From positions 186,001 to 250,000 of the forward strand of contig JADNRY010000025.1 in the NCBI GenBank assembly GCA_015501585.1: a DNA stretch of 64,000 bases. The letters are read 5' to 3'. The position numbers and the translations under genes are program-made. The stretch is from Rhodocollybia butyracea (taxonomy: Eukaryota; Basidiomycota; Agaricomycetes; Agaricales; Omphalotaceae). Positions 47,439-57,213 of this stretch are shown here, piece after piece. Under the pieces are notes generated by a model. The model had not been told where the DNA came from, made no database searches, and saw only the letters and a program-made list of their open reading frames with translations. The stretch's first letter is position 1, and each line of letters opens with the position of its first letter.

Positions 47439-47552
47439 GGGGGAGATTATCAGATGCTTTTGTGCGAGGAGGGGACGGGAGGAGCGTTGGAGCTGAGATG
47501 ATGGCGATAAACGAAACGAGTGAACTGGACCAGCAGCTAAGGGAAGAGCTTG

Positions 47553-47574
47553 CTCTTTCGTTTCATTTATATCC
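47553..47574 (-). promoter_or_regulatory. TATA-like promoter element, secreted protein copy 1
   Basis: The minus strand reads GGATATAAATGAAACGAAAG about 120 bp upstream of ATG 47438. The same 22 bp are identical upstream of the paralogue (59995-60016), whereas the surroundings have diverged, which supports a conserved core promoter. Confidence 0.5.
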
Positions 47575-47599
47575 TCAATGCAATAGGCATTTGCATGTA

Positions 47600-48788
47600 T
47601 GATGAGTTGACACAGAAAGATTTACGAAGTATGTATTGTTGTCAATTTGCGAAACAGACTCACCAAGAACAGCAACAACCGGACCCTGGACGATAAGCAG
47701 GACCCTGATCCCGGTTTGCATCATAATGCATTTCGGTGCACTTCTGTGCATTTCCCCTCAGGACGGCCGGGAGGTGCTGAGATTCAGAGACTGTCTTGTA
47801 GCCTACCACTTCCATCCCACCCACCAGGACACCTTCACTTCTCGCTACGTTGGCAAAACGCACGCACATCAGCTGGGGCGGCGGCAAGTATCATGGCTTG
47901 CGACACTTATATCATCAGATGCCAGCAGATATCCCTCCAGATGGACCGCGGTTTATACTTGGGGTTCTTGATGTACCGTCTTGCGTGCAGAGGCATGCAA
48001 GGCCTTGCAGGGCTTGAGACTCTAGAGGAATCTTGTAAAAAAGTGACCAATGCCAGACGGGTTTGCTCATTTTTTTCCATTCCATTTCGGAGCGTTTCGA
48101 TTGCGTTACGGACTGGTGGTGGGCACTGGGGGTGGTGGTGGAGTAACCGAGATCGGTGCCGAGCTGCTGCACTGGTTCTCTTTTGCGTTTTGCAAATGCA
48201 TCTGCGCGCCTAGTTTTAGGTGTCGTTCGTGCCGTTGGCATCTAGAAATTCGACACAAGAGACGCGACATGTCTTTCACCGATGTCTCCAGGCTTGAGGA
48301 AGGACTCGAGTGGAAAGTCTCAATTATGTCTACTCGTTCCAGTAGCCAAGAACACGGTAGACTTTGGTATTGAATACTGAATGTGTGACTGAACTGAATG
48401 CGTGAAAATTTAAGATATAAGACTTTATTAGTTCAAGTTGAGGATGGACCAAGAGGAGAGTGGGGCTCAGCGTAAAAGGGCCCCATTGAGTGTGGCGCGC
48501 GGCGGACTCAAAACCCTTCCAACAAAATCGGGTGTCGTAAAAGCTTGGACTTCTTCCGTACTTGCGTTTTCACTCCCTTGAAAAGGTATACCAGATTTTT
48601 TTTCTAGACGTATGCCTAGAGTGTGGTAGAATAAGATGCGCAGCTGGCTGACTACTAGCTGACGACTGGCTGTATGATATCGTGGAAGCGCTACATCACT
48701 CGTTCACAGAAAGTCTCGTTTAAACATTATTGAAACCTCTCGAATACGAATATTCGTAATTCCATGATGATGATTGATTATCTAAAAT
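47600..48788. repeat. Duplicated non-coding block C
   Basis: Bases 47600-48560 align with 60060-61700, apart from an insertion in the latter. ORFs here are not supported as genes. The stretch ends at the left end of the transposon. Confidence 0.65.
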
Positions 48789-48851
48789 ATGGCAACAGAG
48801 AGAGGACAGCTCGTTTTTCAAACGCCGGCCATCACTGCCGATGCCAGGACC
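48789..48851 (+). repeat. Left terminal inverted repeat (63 bp perfect)
   Basis: Identical over 63 bp to the reverse complement of 54210-54272. Imperfect similarity extends further inward. Confidence 0.95.
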
Positions 48852-49312
48852 TTAAGTACCGATTGCGCCAGTGAAATCAGGTGTTCAGCGTAGCGTCCAG
48901 TCCACCGTGTCGCCTTCGTTGGTTTATTTGGTGGATATAATTTTACCATTGAACAGTATTGAGCATCCAGTTTACTTCCTAAATAAATTTATCCTGTACT
49001 AGATTTACATCTGAAATTGAATACTATAAGACGAACTCAGTCAGTGAAAGTATGTGGTATGCTCCTGTAGTAGTAGTAGTAGAAATACATTGTAAACTTT
49101 TGTATGTCCTCGTTGTCTACCGGTAGTGCTCCCCAGCTGTGATTAACGCTGGCCCTGGCTACTGCTACCTCGAGGGTGAGTGTTCGATCCTTGGTATGCC
49201 AGATGGTTTTTATTGCATCAATTACCTACTTGTTTGTTCGAGCTTTTTCATGCGCTCCAGCGCACGAGAAAGCTCAGACAAACATCTTCACTGATCCGAG
49301 AGGCTGTGCAAG

Positions 49313-49358
49313 TTTGTTTGGGCCACCGCAATCTTGTTATTGCGGTGGCCCAAACAAA
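49313..49358. repeat. Perfect 20-bp hairpin in transposon leader
   Basis: Left arm 49313-49332 (TTTGTTTGGGCCACCGCAAT) and right arm 49339-49358 are perfectly complementary, with a 6-nt loop CTTGTT. It lies 41 bp upstream of the transposase start. Confidence 0.9.
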
Positions 49359-49398
49359 GATTGAATGTCACTAGCGCCCAAAGTGTACCTTTTTGTGG

Positions 49399-51251
49399 AT
49401 GTCTAAACGGCCACGAAGTCCACAAGAAGGTGAGGCTTCTGCTGAACCGGAAGATAAAAAACCCAAAAAAAATCAACACCTACCTCTTCGTAAGTCACTG
49501 TTTCATGTCTAACAGGTGTATAACACAGGTCGGTGACATATAGTCTCTAGCTCGGCCTGCATCAGAGCTCTATCGCTGGATCCATTACTACTGGCACCTA
49601 GGATTCAGTGACAAGCAAATCGCAAGTCATGTTCTTGATCATTTTGATCGCGAAAAATTTGGCATCAGGTAAACCGTAAAGTTATATCACTTATGCTTTA
49701 CTTTGCCTAAAGTAGATGGAATTAGCTCCAAGTCTGTTCAATGGAAGCGCAAAGGGCTCAAGCTTCTGGGAACACGCCAGCAAAAGGCTTCATTTGCCAC
49801 CGTCATGCCCCACTATCTGGAGCTTCGTAAGCTCTATCCCAAAATGGGTGCTCGGACAATGGTAACAGTATTGAGGCAAGATTATAATCTCAAAGTGCCA
49901 GAGTATGTATTTGTAGAATCTTCTCAGGTTACTGCTCAATTTTATCTAACAACAGGAAACTTCTAAATGATTTCTTCAATACCGTTGAGCGTGATGAAGT
50001 CAAGCAGCGGAAATTCAAACGTTTCAAGCGCAAGCGCTTCTGGAGTGCTGGTATTATGGACGTACTTACTATGGATCAGCATGACAAGCTTAAGCGGTTT
50101 GGATTGTGGTTTCATCTTGGCTTTGATCCCTTTCCTGGTAGAATAGCATGGCTTCGTGTTTGGTGGTCCAATCGAAACCCTAAAGTCACATCAAAATATT
50201 TTCTGGACTCTTGTCGGGAGAGAGGCGGTACAGTAGTGACAGCATAATGTTCTGCACAGTTTCTAACTTATATGATAGGTGTTCCATTGGTTTCTCAGAG
50301 CGATCCTGGCTCTGAAAATTATGGCCCCGCCAATTGTCAGACAGCAATCCGGCATCGCTTGGACCCCAGTCTAATTGCAACCCGCCAGCACCGCTGGAAA
50401 AATCATAGTTAAAATGTGAAGCCTGAATCGGTGTGGTCACAAACTCGTCGTGGATTTTTCCCTGGGATTGAGAATGTTCTCGATCAGGGTGTTAATCGAG
50501 GCCTGTTTGCTCTTGAGAATCCCATGGAAAAGTCTGTATTTTCTTGACTGCACACACTCTCATTAATCTTTTATTTTGTAGGTTAACACTTCGTTACTTG
50601 GCTATTCCTCTTATTCAGGCCCTCTGCAACTCATATGCTTGTCGCTATAACTCAAGTCCTCGACGTCCAGACAAGCGAAAAGTTCTTCCACAGGGTATTC
50701 CTGATTTAATCTGTGCGAAGCCACACCTGTATAATACTGAAGATTTTACGGTGAGATTTTAATCATTACACATTTTGTAGGATGGGTTTTTATAGAAATT
50801 TCAGGTGAAAGTTCCTCCTGAACTTTTTGATGAAATGGAGGCCAAGTATGCACCTCCCGACGATCCATCTCTACAGCTTACCCCACCGGAGTTTCAAGAC
50901 ATCGCAGATAATATCTATCAGCAGCTAGGCAGCCCAATTGTCACACTTGACAACCTTTGGAGTGTTTACACTGATATGCTAGCAGGATTAAAGCAGTTGC
51001 GGGAGACGGAAGTGGAATCTTTTCAGACAGTCATGAATACTGCCGATGCCGCATTTGACTCTAATATGCCTTTGATTCCAAACCTGAAGGAGTTGCGTGA
51101 AGGACTTGAAATCATGCCTGGCGGACCTCATTATATGGGCGGCTTAAATGCAGGAAAGGGACCTGATGTTCTGGAACAGGAAGAAGATGACGAGGAAGAT
51201 TTGCGAGAGTATGCCGAATGGACCGAGCTTGAAAGTGAAGCCGAAGATTAG
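49399..51251 (+). pseudogene. Integrase-like DDE transposase, one premature stop
   Basis: ATG 49399 starts MSKRPRSPQEGEASAEPEDK with a basic patch KKPKK. After introns the frame gives ELYRWIHYYWHLGFSDKQIA, an HTH-like region (FGISSKSVQWKRKGL) and MPHYLELRKLYPKMGARTM. The catalytic core follows: TMDQHDKLKRFGLWFH (first Asp), AWLRVWWSNRNPKVTSKYFL, SQSDPGSENYG (second Asp) and KPESVWSQTRRGFFPG (probable Glu, about 40 residues after the second Asp). C-terminal exons end with an acidic tail (EQEEDDEEDLREY) at 51251. The layout resembles integrase-core proteins common in basidiomycete genomes. TAA at 50410-50412 interrupts the frame between the second Asp and the Glu; no intron can remove it. All six introns otherwise keep frame. 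Confidence 0.8.
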
Positions 51252-51304
51252 ATTAAAATATTTGTTATTCTCTAAAATTTGACTCCTTATTTTCTTACGC
51301 TCAA

Positions 51305-53908
51305 ATGGCTACTTCGACAAACCAGAATAACCTTGCAGGTATTCCGGGTCACCAACTCGAAGCAGAATACACAGAAGCTGCTCCAACAGACCTTATTTGC
51401 CAATGTCCCTCATGCAAAAAAGTTGCTCCTTCTCTCGAGTACATTGGTGGCCTTAATGGTGCAGGCCGTCACTTGTGCCCAGAATGTGCCAATTATTATC
51501 GCAATAAAGCTACGACTCGTCGTAGAAGTGGCATGTCTTTTATTTTATTGTCTGTGCTTTTGTTCTCATTATATAAAATTTATAGAAACTGCGCCTCCAA
51601 CTATACCAGCACCAATCCTGCACCCTGGCTTTGATGAGTCTGAGGATATTCGAAAAGAGAACGCACGTGCACAGCATGGAGGTCAATTTTATTTTTCCTT
51701 TGATAATAGCAGTATTTAACATAATGAGTTCAGAGCCAGGCAAAGAAATTCGGATCAGAACCTTATCTTCGTATGCTCCAGCTCCTATTCCTGTTAACAA
51801 TGCTCCTCCGCAATATGTTATCGATGGAGCGGGAAACCAGTTTTTAATTCCTGCAGCACCTGCATCAGTGGCACAGTCAGGATACATCTCTGTGGCTACT
51901 CGGCCACAAGTTGTATGCTCATCATCTTATGGGTTTCACCCCACATCGAATCACTCTGGTGTCCAGGTTGGCCTTCCAGGAGTATCACCATTGCTTCCAT
52001 CACCTATTTCTGCCCTGCCAGCATCTTCGAAAGCAGTTACACTCAATGGACAAGGGTACGGGTATACATCCAGTCACACGCAATACAACAGTCACCGTGT
52101 TCAGATGGCCGGCATGGCTTATGCCACAGATATCGAGAAGAAAGGTATCATTGAAGTACAGATAGTCGAATTTCCAGAGAGCAAAAGAAACTGGAAAACA
52201 GTAGGTGTGAGTACGAAATTTTTGAGCGGCAATGGAAATTCCACTAACGATGCATACCATAGGCCATTATGGTGGTCAAGTCGGGAGTTCCTGTTAATAT
52301 TGGTGCTCATGCACTGAAGACGTTTGCATTCTCTGTTGTACTACCGTTGTGGAATGAATGGTCGCATGGTTACCCCCTATCCATCGATGATCTCAGCTTA
52401 AAAGACAAAAATTTTGAAGAGATATCACCTCCTCTCAACAGTCCTGATGTTGATTGTATTCAAACTCACTTCTTCATTCCTCCCAAAAAGGCAAACGCGC
52501 CACCTACCCTGAAAAAGGATAAGGTCCTTGTCCTTCTCCACATTCCGAACAAACTCCTTGGTCAGGTTGAATTCGAAAAAATCAATGGGTCAGCAGAAAA
52601 TGAGCCCATGACTCAACCCATGACACCCCCAAAACTTATCACACCTTCATTAGGCATGCGGAGAGCCCATGAACCCTCTACTACTCCTCCGAGTATCAAG
52701 CATAAAAAATCACGGACTGAACCTGAGTCATCGGAGCTCATATACCATTCTCCCGACCGTAAACGGCTCGCCATGGCTCTGCGAGAGGAGAAGATCCCAG
52801 TTAGTAAGAATATTCCAATTTGTACGTGTTATTTTTCAAACAATTATATTTATCGTTACTAACAGAGCTACTTGTAGTGCATGAGTCTGCAATTCCAGTA
52901 CGAATTTGGCGTGGAAAAAATCTTCATCTCGACGAATTGATCTCGTTGGCCTCCCGCGGTGCAGATTGGAGCGAGTACTGTGATGAGGGACCGTCAAGCA
53001 CACTATGCGTTGACTTGAGACCGAAAAAGGCCTTGACGGGCGAATTCAAAATGACCAACTTGGGTCGAAGTCAACCGCCTGTGTTCGATGGCCCTGAAAT
53101 TGCCATTAAACAACTCTTTTTCACAAAAACGGTCTTCAAGTCGAAGCCGCATGAGGACCCCAGCGGTAGTAAAGATCGGGAAACCAAGGTTGAAAAGGCC
53201 ATCTATCCATATGACCCCAAAGTCCAACATCCCGCTCTTGTGATGGAGCTCAAGCTGACGCTGTGGGGACGGGCATTGCTCAACCTAGTCTATGCCTACA
53301 TCAAGTCTGTCAACCCCGAGGAGGACATCAGTAGATTCATCGAAGTCCCTCAGTTCCGTTTTACACAGGTTGCGCTAGCAGTCGAAATGCTTCCTTCTTC
53401 GGAGCCGGGAGCCAGGCCTAAAGTTTTTCTTTTGGAAGAAAATTTAGAGACAATGAAGCAGGGCCAATTTAGGAAGTATATGTCGAATATGCCTCACATT
53501 TTCTTGATTTTTGATGATAAAGAGAATGCTGCACGAGCAGACTTCCTCAGATTTGCCCAGCATGTAATGTACTGGAAGACTGGTAAATTAGCGTATGTTT
53601 CTGACTTCCAAGGTACGAGTCTATACAACATTCTCCATAAACACTATCTGATTAATGAACCCCTCCAGGAAACGACTCAGTGCTCACCGATTGCCAACTT
53701 ATGACTCACCGGTAATGTCCTTTGGAAGTTTATGCCTACACTTCGCTGTGCTCATCATGTTAACAGGCAGCTTGGCCGTGTCTTTGCTGAGGGAAATGTC
53801 CCGGAGGGATTCGAAGGCCTCGAGTCTCATCATGACTGCAACAACCGTTTCTGCGAGTTTTTCAACCTTCCTTCGATGGATGAGATTGAGCAGGCTGAAG
53901 TACAGTAA
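51305..53908 (+). CDS. Alpha-kinase family protein with N-terminal zinc-binding region (transposon cargo)
   Basis: Atypical alpha-kinases (eEF2K/myosin heavy-chain kinase family) are Ser/Thr kinases. ATG 51305 begins MATSTNQNNLAGIPGHQ. A four-cysteine zinc-binding motif follows (ICQCPSCKK and HLCPECANYY), then a long Pro/Ser-rich linker, and from about 52870 the catalytic region: RIWRGKNLHLDELISLA, GEFKMTNLG, IAIKQLFF (putative ATP-binding Lys), RADFLRFAQHVMYWKTGKLA, YVSDFQGNDSVLTDCQLMTH, VFAEGNVPEGFEG and HHDCNNRFCEFFNLP (zinc-binding His/Cys of the fold). The stop is at 53908. All seven introns splice in frame, one (51531-51585) with a GC donor. No lesion is seen, unlike the transposase 53 bp upstream. 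Whether it serves the element or the host is unknown. Confidence 0.82.
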
Positions 53909-54209
53909 TTCTTCTCAACAACAAAAGGTATTAAAGCAGTACAATACCCTCATTTTCCTTCTCTCAATCACATTATTTATGCGCTCGAGCAACACAGTAG
54001 CGTGGCTGTGAACATTGGAAGTAATGAATGCCAGCTCGCAACATAAGTGCACATATAGTATTCAACTTGATATGGCTCAATGGTACGGCGTACAAGACAA
54101 ATTTATATACTTAAAATAAATCACCAAAGGCGACGCGATGAGCAGAAATGTCGACGCTACCACTACGCCGAAGTGTGCACCTGATTTTAATGGCGCAACT
54201 GGTAATTGG

Positions 54210-54272
54210 GGTCCTGGCATCGGCAGTGATGGCCGGCGTTTGAAAAACGAGCTGTCCTCTCTCTGTTGCCAT
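54210..54272 (-). repeat. Right terminal inverted repeat (63 bp perfect)
   Basis: Identical over 63 bp to the reverse complement of 48789-48851. Confidence 0.95.
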
Positions 54273-54329
54273 ACTAAAATACATACCAGAAATACACATC
54301 AAAATACACACCAAAAATACAAAGATAAC

Positions 54330-55169
54330 TCATCCAACAACGCAACCTGCGTCAGGATTTGCAACAAAGTCTTCATCTTCGAAGCTGATTCTGGCACACC
54401 CATATTCATTATCCAGAACCATCGAATCGTCTGTCTCGTCATTGATCGCAGCGATATCCCCAACATAAAGGTGTTTCACTCCCAGCAAGTCGCTGAAGAC
54501 TGATGCTTGGTTGGAAATAGCGTCAGACATCAAAACACGGCTGTGTTTTGTGCCCGCCGTGATTGAGCCTTTAAACGAACGCGGAATTTTGACTGTTATA
54601 TCTCCCAAAAGGGAGGTAGAGTGCAAGTGCAAAGTAAAGGGCGGAGATGGACCTTCCCTGTGCTGCGAATGGAGTGATTGAGCCACGGCGAATTGATTTA
54701 GAAAGGAAGGTTCAGCTCACGATATGTACGCGAGTAGTCCAGCACGGGGATGATATATTCAGCAAGACTTTCTTTCGACTTCTGAGTATTGGTCTGTCCC
54801 AAAGATACAGCTCCGAAGTTACACGTCCGAATTCTGATTTAGCATAGAAGTTGCTGCGCGTTTCTTCTGTTTCTCCTTCAGGCAGAGGAGGGAGCCAAGC
54901 GCTGGGAATTTCCAGCGACGGGTCAAGGATATATGTTCCTTCAATAGCGTTGTTTTTTTGGGTGAATACTACAAAATTACATGGTTTGGCATTCGCTGGA
55001 AGCATGAAGGGTGCCTTGGATGACGAAGATCGGGAGTTGGTATATGGGGGAGGTGAAGTGGCATCCTGTTTGAAAAGTTGTACAAGATATCGAAGATGTA
55101 GTTGCTACAACATACCCGATCTGAAGGGAGAGGAGTTTCAGTCGATTTGTTCTCGGGTACTGGAATCAT
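54330..55169 (-). CDS. DUF7330-like hypothetical protein
   Basis: ATG 55169 gives MIPVPENKSTETPLPSDR, an intron of 50 nt, then DATSPPPYTNSRSSSSKAPF, SEFGRVTSELYLWDRPILR and a second intron of about 58 nt. HREGPSPPFTLHLHSTSLLG, DITVKIPRSFKGSITAG, LGVKHLYVGDI and NEYGCARISFEDED follow, to the stop at 54330. The repeated beta-strand pattern (polar/apolar alternation, IPRSFKG) resembles a basidiomycete family that I associate with DUF7330; that name is from memory. No membrane segment is seen. The frame is clean. The transposon right end lies 58 bp past its stop codon. Confidence 0.65.
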
Positions 55170-55516
55170 GGTCACTGCAAGTTACAGAGGTAGGAACGTG
55201 CTCCTCCAAGGCGCGCGCGGGCCGCGAGATGAGACTTTAATCACGTGGTTGAGGCGCTCGTTAATACCATCGTTGAATTCTCCTGTTCAAGTCCCAGATC
55301 CCCTTTCTCAGTTTGATCTATCCAATGCCCAAGAACATTGTCCTGCAAGTTAACTCCAATGTGCCTACTCTCCTACTCATAATTCTAATCTTCGAACCGA
55401 ATCTGAGTTTGCCGGAAAGTCCACAGCTTGTGAAGGATTGCGCCAATCAAGAAACATGCGCTTCAAATAAGTACACCCAAGGCACTGATCCTTCCCTTCT
55501 GCTTATAAAACAATGA

Positions 55517-56374
55517 ATGTCTACTGTAAAGCGTAAAATACTCATCTTGTACGGAAAGGGAGGCGTAGGCAAAATCAACTTTACAACTTTACGGTGCAAT
55601 TGGGATGAGCTTTTTGCTGCTGACGCGCTGACGAATCAACACAGGTGAACCTCTACTCCAACGATTCTTGGAATAGCTTCAGAACAAGTCCATTCGTCTT
55701 CCACTGGCTGGTCGCCTGTATATGTACAAGACAACCTTGCAGTAATGTTCCGTCGGATTCATGCTTCCCTCTGCTCGTGACACGGTAATGTGGCGAGGGC
55801 CTAAAAAGAACGGGTTAATATCTCATTTCCTCAAAGACATGGATTGGGGCGACCTTGACTATCTGGTCGTCGATATCGATACTCCTCCGGGGACATCCGA
55901 TGAACATCTGAGCATTGTGCAGTTCTTGAAGGAGAGCGGTATTCATGGAGCTGTTCTGATAACTATATCGCAGGAAGGTGCGTTGTAGGATGTAAGTACA
56001 CCGAGAGATTAACTTTTTGTAAAAAAAAAAAAAGGTTGGAATACGGATATTGGGTATCGTGGAGAGAATGTCTGGATTTGTGTGTCCGTCTTGTAATACG
56101 GAGTCGCAGATCTTCAAGCCGGGTACAGGTGGTGCGAAGAGACTGGCAGAGGAGACGGGTATTGAGTTATTAGGTGCAGTGTCTTTGGATCCGAGGATAG
56201 GAAAGAGCGCCGATTATGTATGGTGTCAGCTTCTTGGACGAGTATCCCGATAGTCCTGCTACCACCGCGTATCTGGATATCATAGACCGTGAGCTTTGGT
56301 TCACTTTTGCTTCTATCCGTCGTACTCAGTTCTTTTCCACTACAGGCATCAAGGCAATTCTCGGCGACAACTGA
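55517..56374 (+). pseudogene. CFD1: CFD1/NUBP2-like Fe-S scaffold P-loop NTPase (pseudogene)
   Basis: CFD1 with NBP35 forms the cytosolic Fe-S cluster scaffold. ATG 55517 reads to the P-loop YGKGGVGK, after which the frame is lost. [39 protein letters not shown] and [20 protein letters not shown] remain, then TAG near 55986. Downstream, GIRILGIVERMSGFVCPSC contains the CPxC metal-binding motif, followed by KPGTGGAKRLAEETGIELLG. A 4-bp insertion near 56213 shifts frame before FLDEYPDSPATTAYLDI, and the last exon encodes IKAILGDN and TGA at 56374. A 13-bp A run at 56022 sits where coding sequence is expected. With at least four lesions this is a decayed copy; a functional gene should exist elsewhere. 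Confidence 0.82.
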
Positions 56375-56499
56375 TCGCTAATGGGGCTGTAAGTACTCAG
56401 TACTCAAGCTCCTATATGCGACTTGGCCGCGCCTAAGGAGTTGGAAGGGTGTAATGAAGATCGGAGGACAGACTAGAATTGAGAGACGCGACGGGAAGA

Positions 56500-56520
56500 G
56501 ACGAACGAACGAACGAACGA
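56500..56520. repeat. GAAC microsatellite
   Basis: Four to five consecutive GAAC units downstream of the CFD1-like pseudogene. Confidence 0.8.
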
Positions 56521-56609
56521 TGGAGCCAGAAACGTCGATTCGAACAAGGAAACCGGAAATAAAACACAAAAATAAAGGCGAAGTTAAGAAGGGCTAAGTA
56601 GTAACGATA

Positions 56610-57213
56610 TCAGTCCTATGGGTGAAATCAGCAAGGTAATCCAACAGTAAGGCGATGGAAAAACATACCAGGGTTCTCCATCCCTCCATCTTTAGTCCTG
56701 AGATTTCAAGCGTATTCCCTATAATTTCTGGACTTTCCCCGACGTCTGCATCGGCCGCCGGTGTCGCGTCTGTGTAGCGGAATGCCTTAAGCCCTGGCGG
56801 AGGCCCAGCCCACCCAGTCCTCGTCACTGTACAGTCATACCCGTACGGCAGAGCCCAGCCATGCGCCACGACCATTCCATCTGAGACCACGTTCGACGGT
56901 GGAATTACGATACCTCCCACTGGTACAACCGTGTTTGGTGCCGTTACAACAAAGTTGAGGTCGATAGCCGGCCCGCCCAGCCAGGGCTTCCACGCAGGGG
57001 CACTCGTGTTTCGAGGCAGACGAAGATTAATCCAGGCGCCAGGGAATGGTGCGAGAGTCGTATGGCGACGCCTGGAAATTCATGGGGTATTTCAATATCC
57101 GTCAGCTGTTTCTCTAAGAGCTGAGCGAAGGAAATCGGGCTTATAACTGAGAATTCGCTGTCAATGCTATGCTGTAGGGCTTCAGCGCTTCAGCAAAGAC
57201 TTGGTACTTACAT
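56610..57213 (-). CDS. Unrecognised gene
   Basis: The best-supported part reads AWINLRLPRNTSAPAWKPWL, GGPAIDLNFVVTAPNTVVPV, GGIVIPPSNVVSDGMVVAHG, YGYDCTVTRTGWAGPPPGL and ISGLKMEGWRTL, then an intron of 52 nt and a two-base end at TGA 56610. ATG 57213 (MAS after a 5' intron) is a possible start, but the join to the main exon is uncertain. No family recognised. Composition suggests a soluble beta-rich protein. Confidence 0.45.

Larger units (their letters stand above)
48789..54272 (+). mobile_element. 5.48-kb TIR DNA transposon carrying a DDE transposase and an alpha-kinase
   Basis: The outermost 63 bp at each end are perfect inverted copies (start ATGGCAACAGAGAGAGGAC). Weaker inverted similarity continues inward to about 150 bp (48935 and about 54110). 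The flanks TCTAAAAT (48781-48788) and ACTAAAAT (54273-54280) look like an 8-bp target duplication with one mismatch. Inside lie a left non-coding leader with a perfect 20-bp hairpin, a DDE transposase gene and an alpha-kinase gene, both plus strand. The right end lies 58 bp from the stop of the DUF7330-like gene. The superfamily cannot be named with certainty; an 8-bp duplication is seen in hAT and some other groups, but the transposase looks integrase-like. Confidence 0.88.

Noticed and set aside
47647..48241. Several ORFs of about 70-190 codons on both strands
   Set aside because: They are not conserved as frames in the duplicated block at 60.1-61.7 kb, so probably not coding.
49313..49358. 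Rho-independent terminator
   Set aside because: The hairpin lies in a eukaryotic transposon leader and is not followed by a T run, so a bacterial-type terminator is not a sensible reading.
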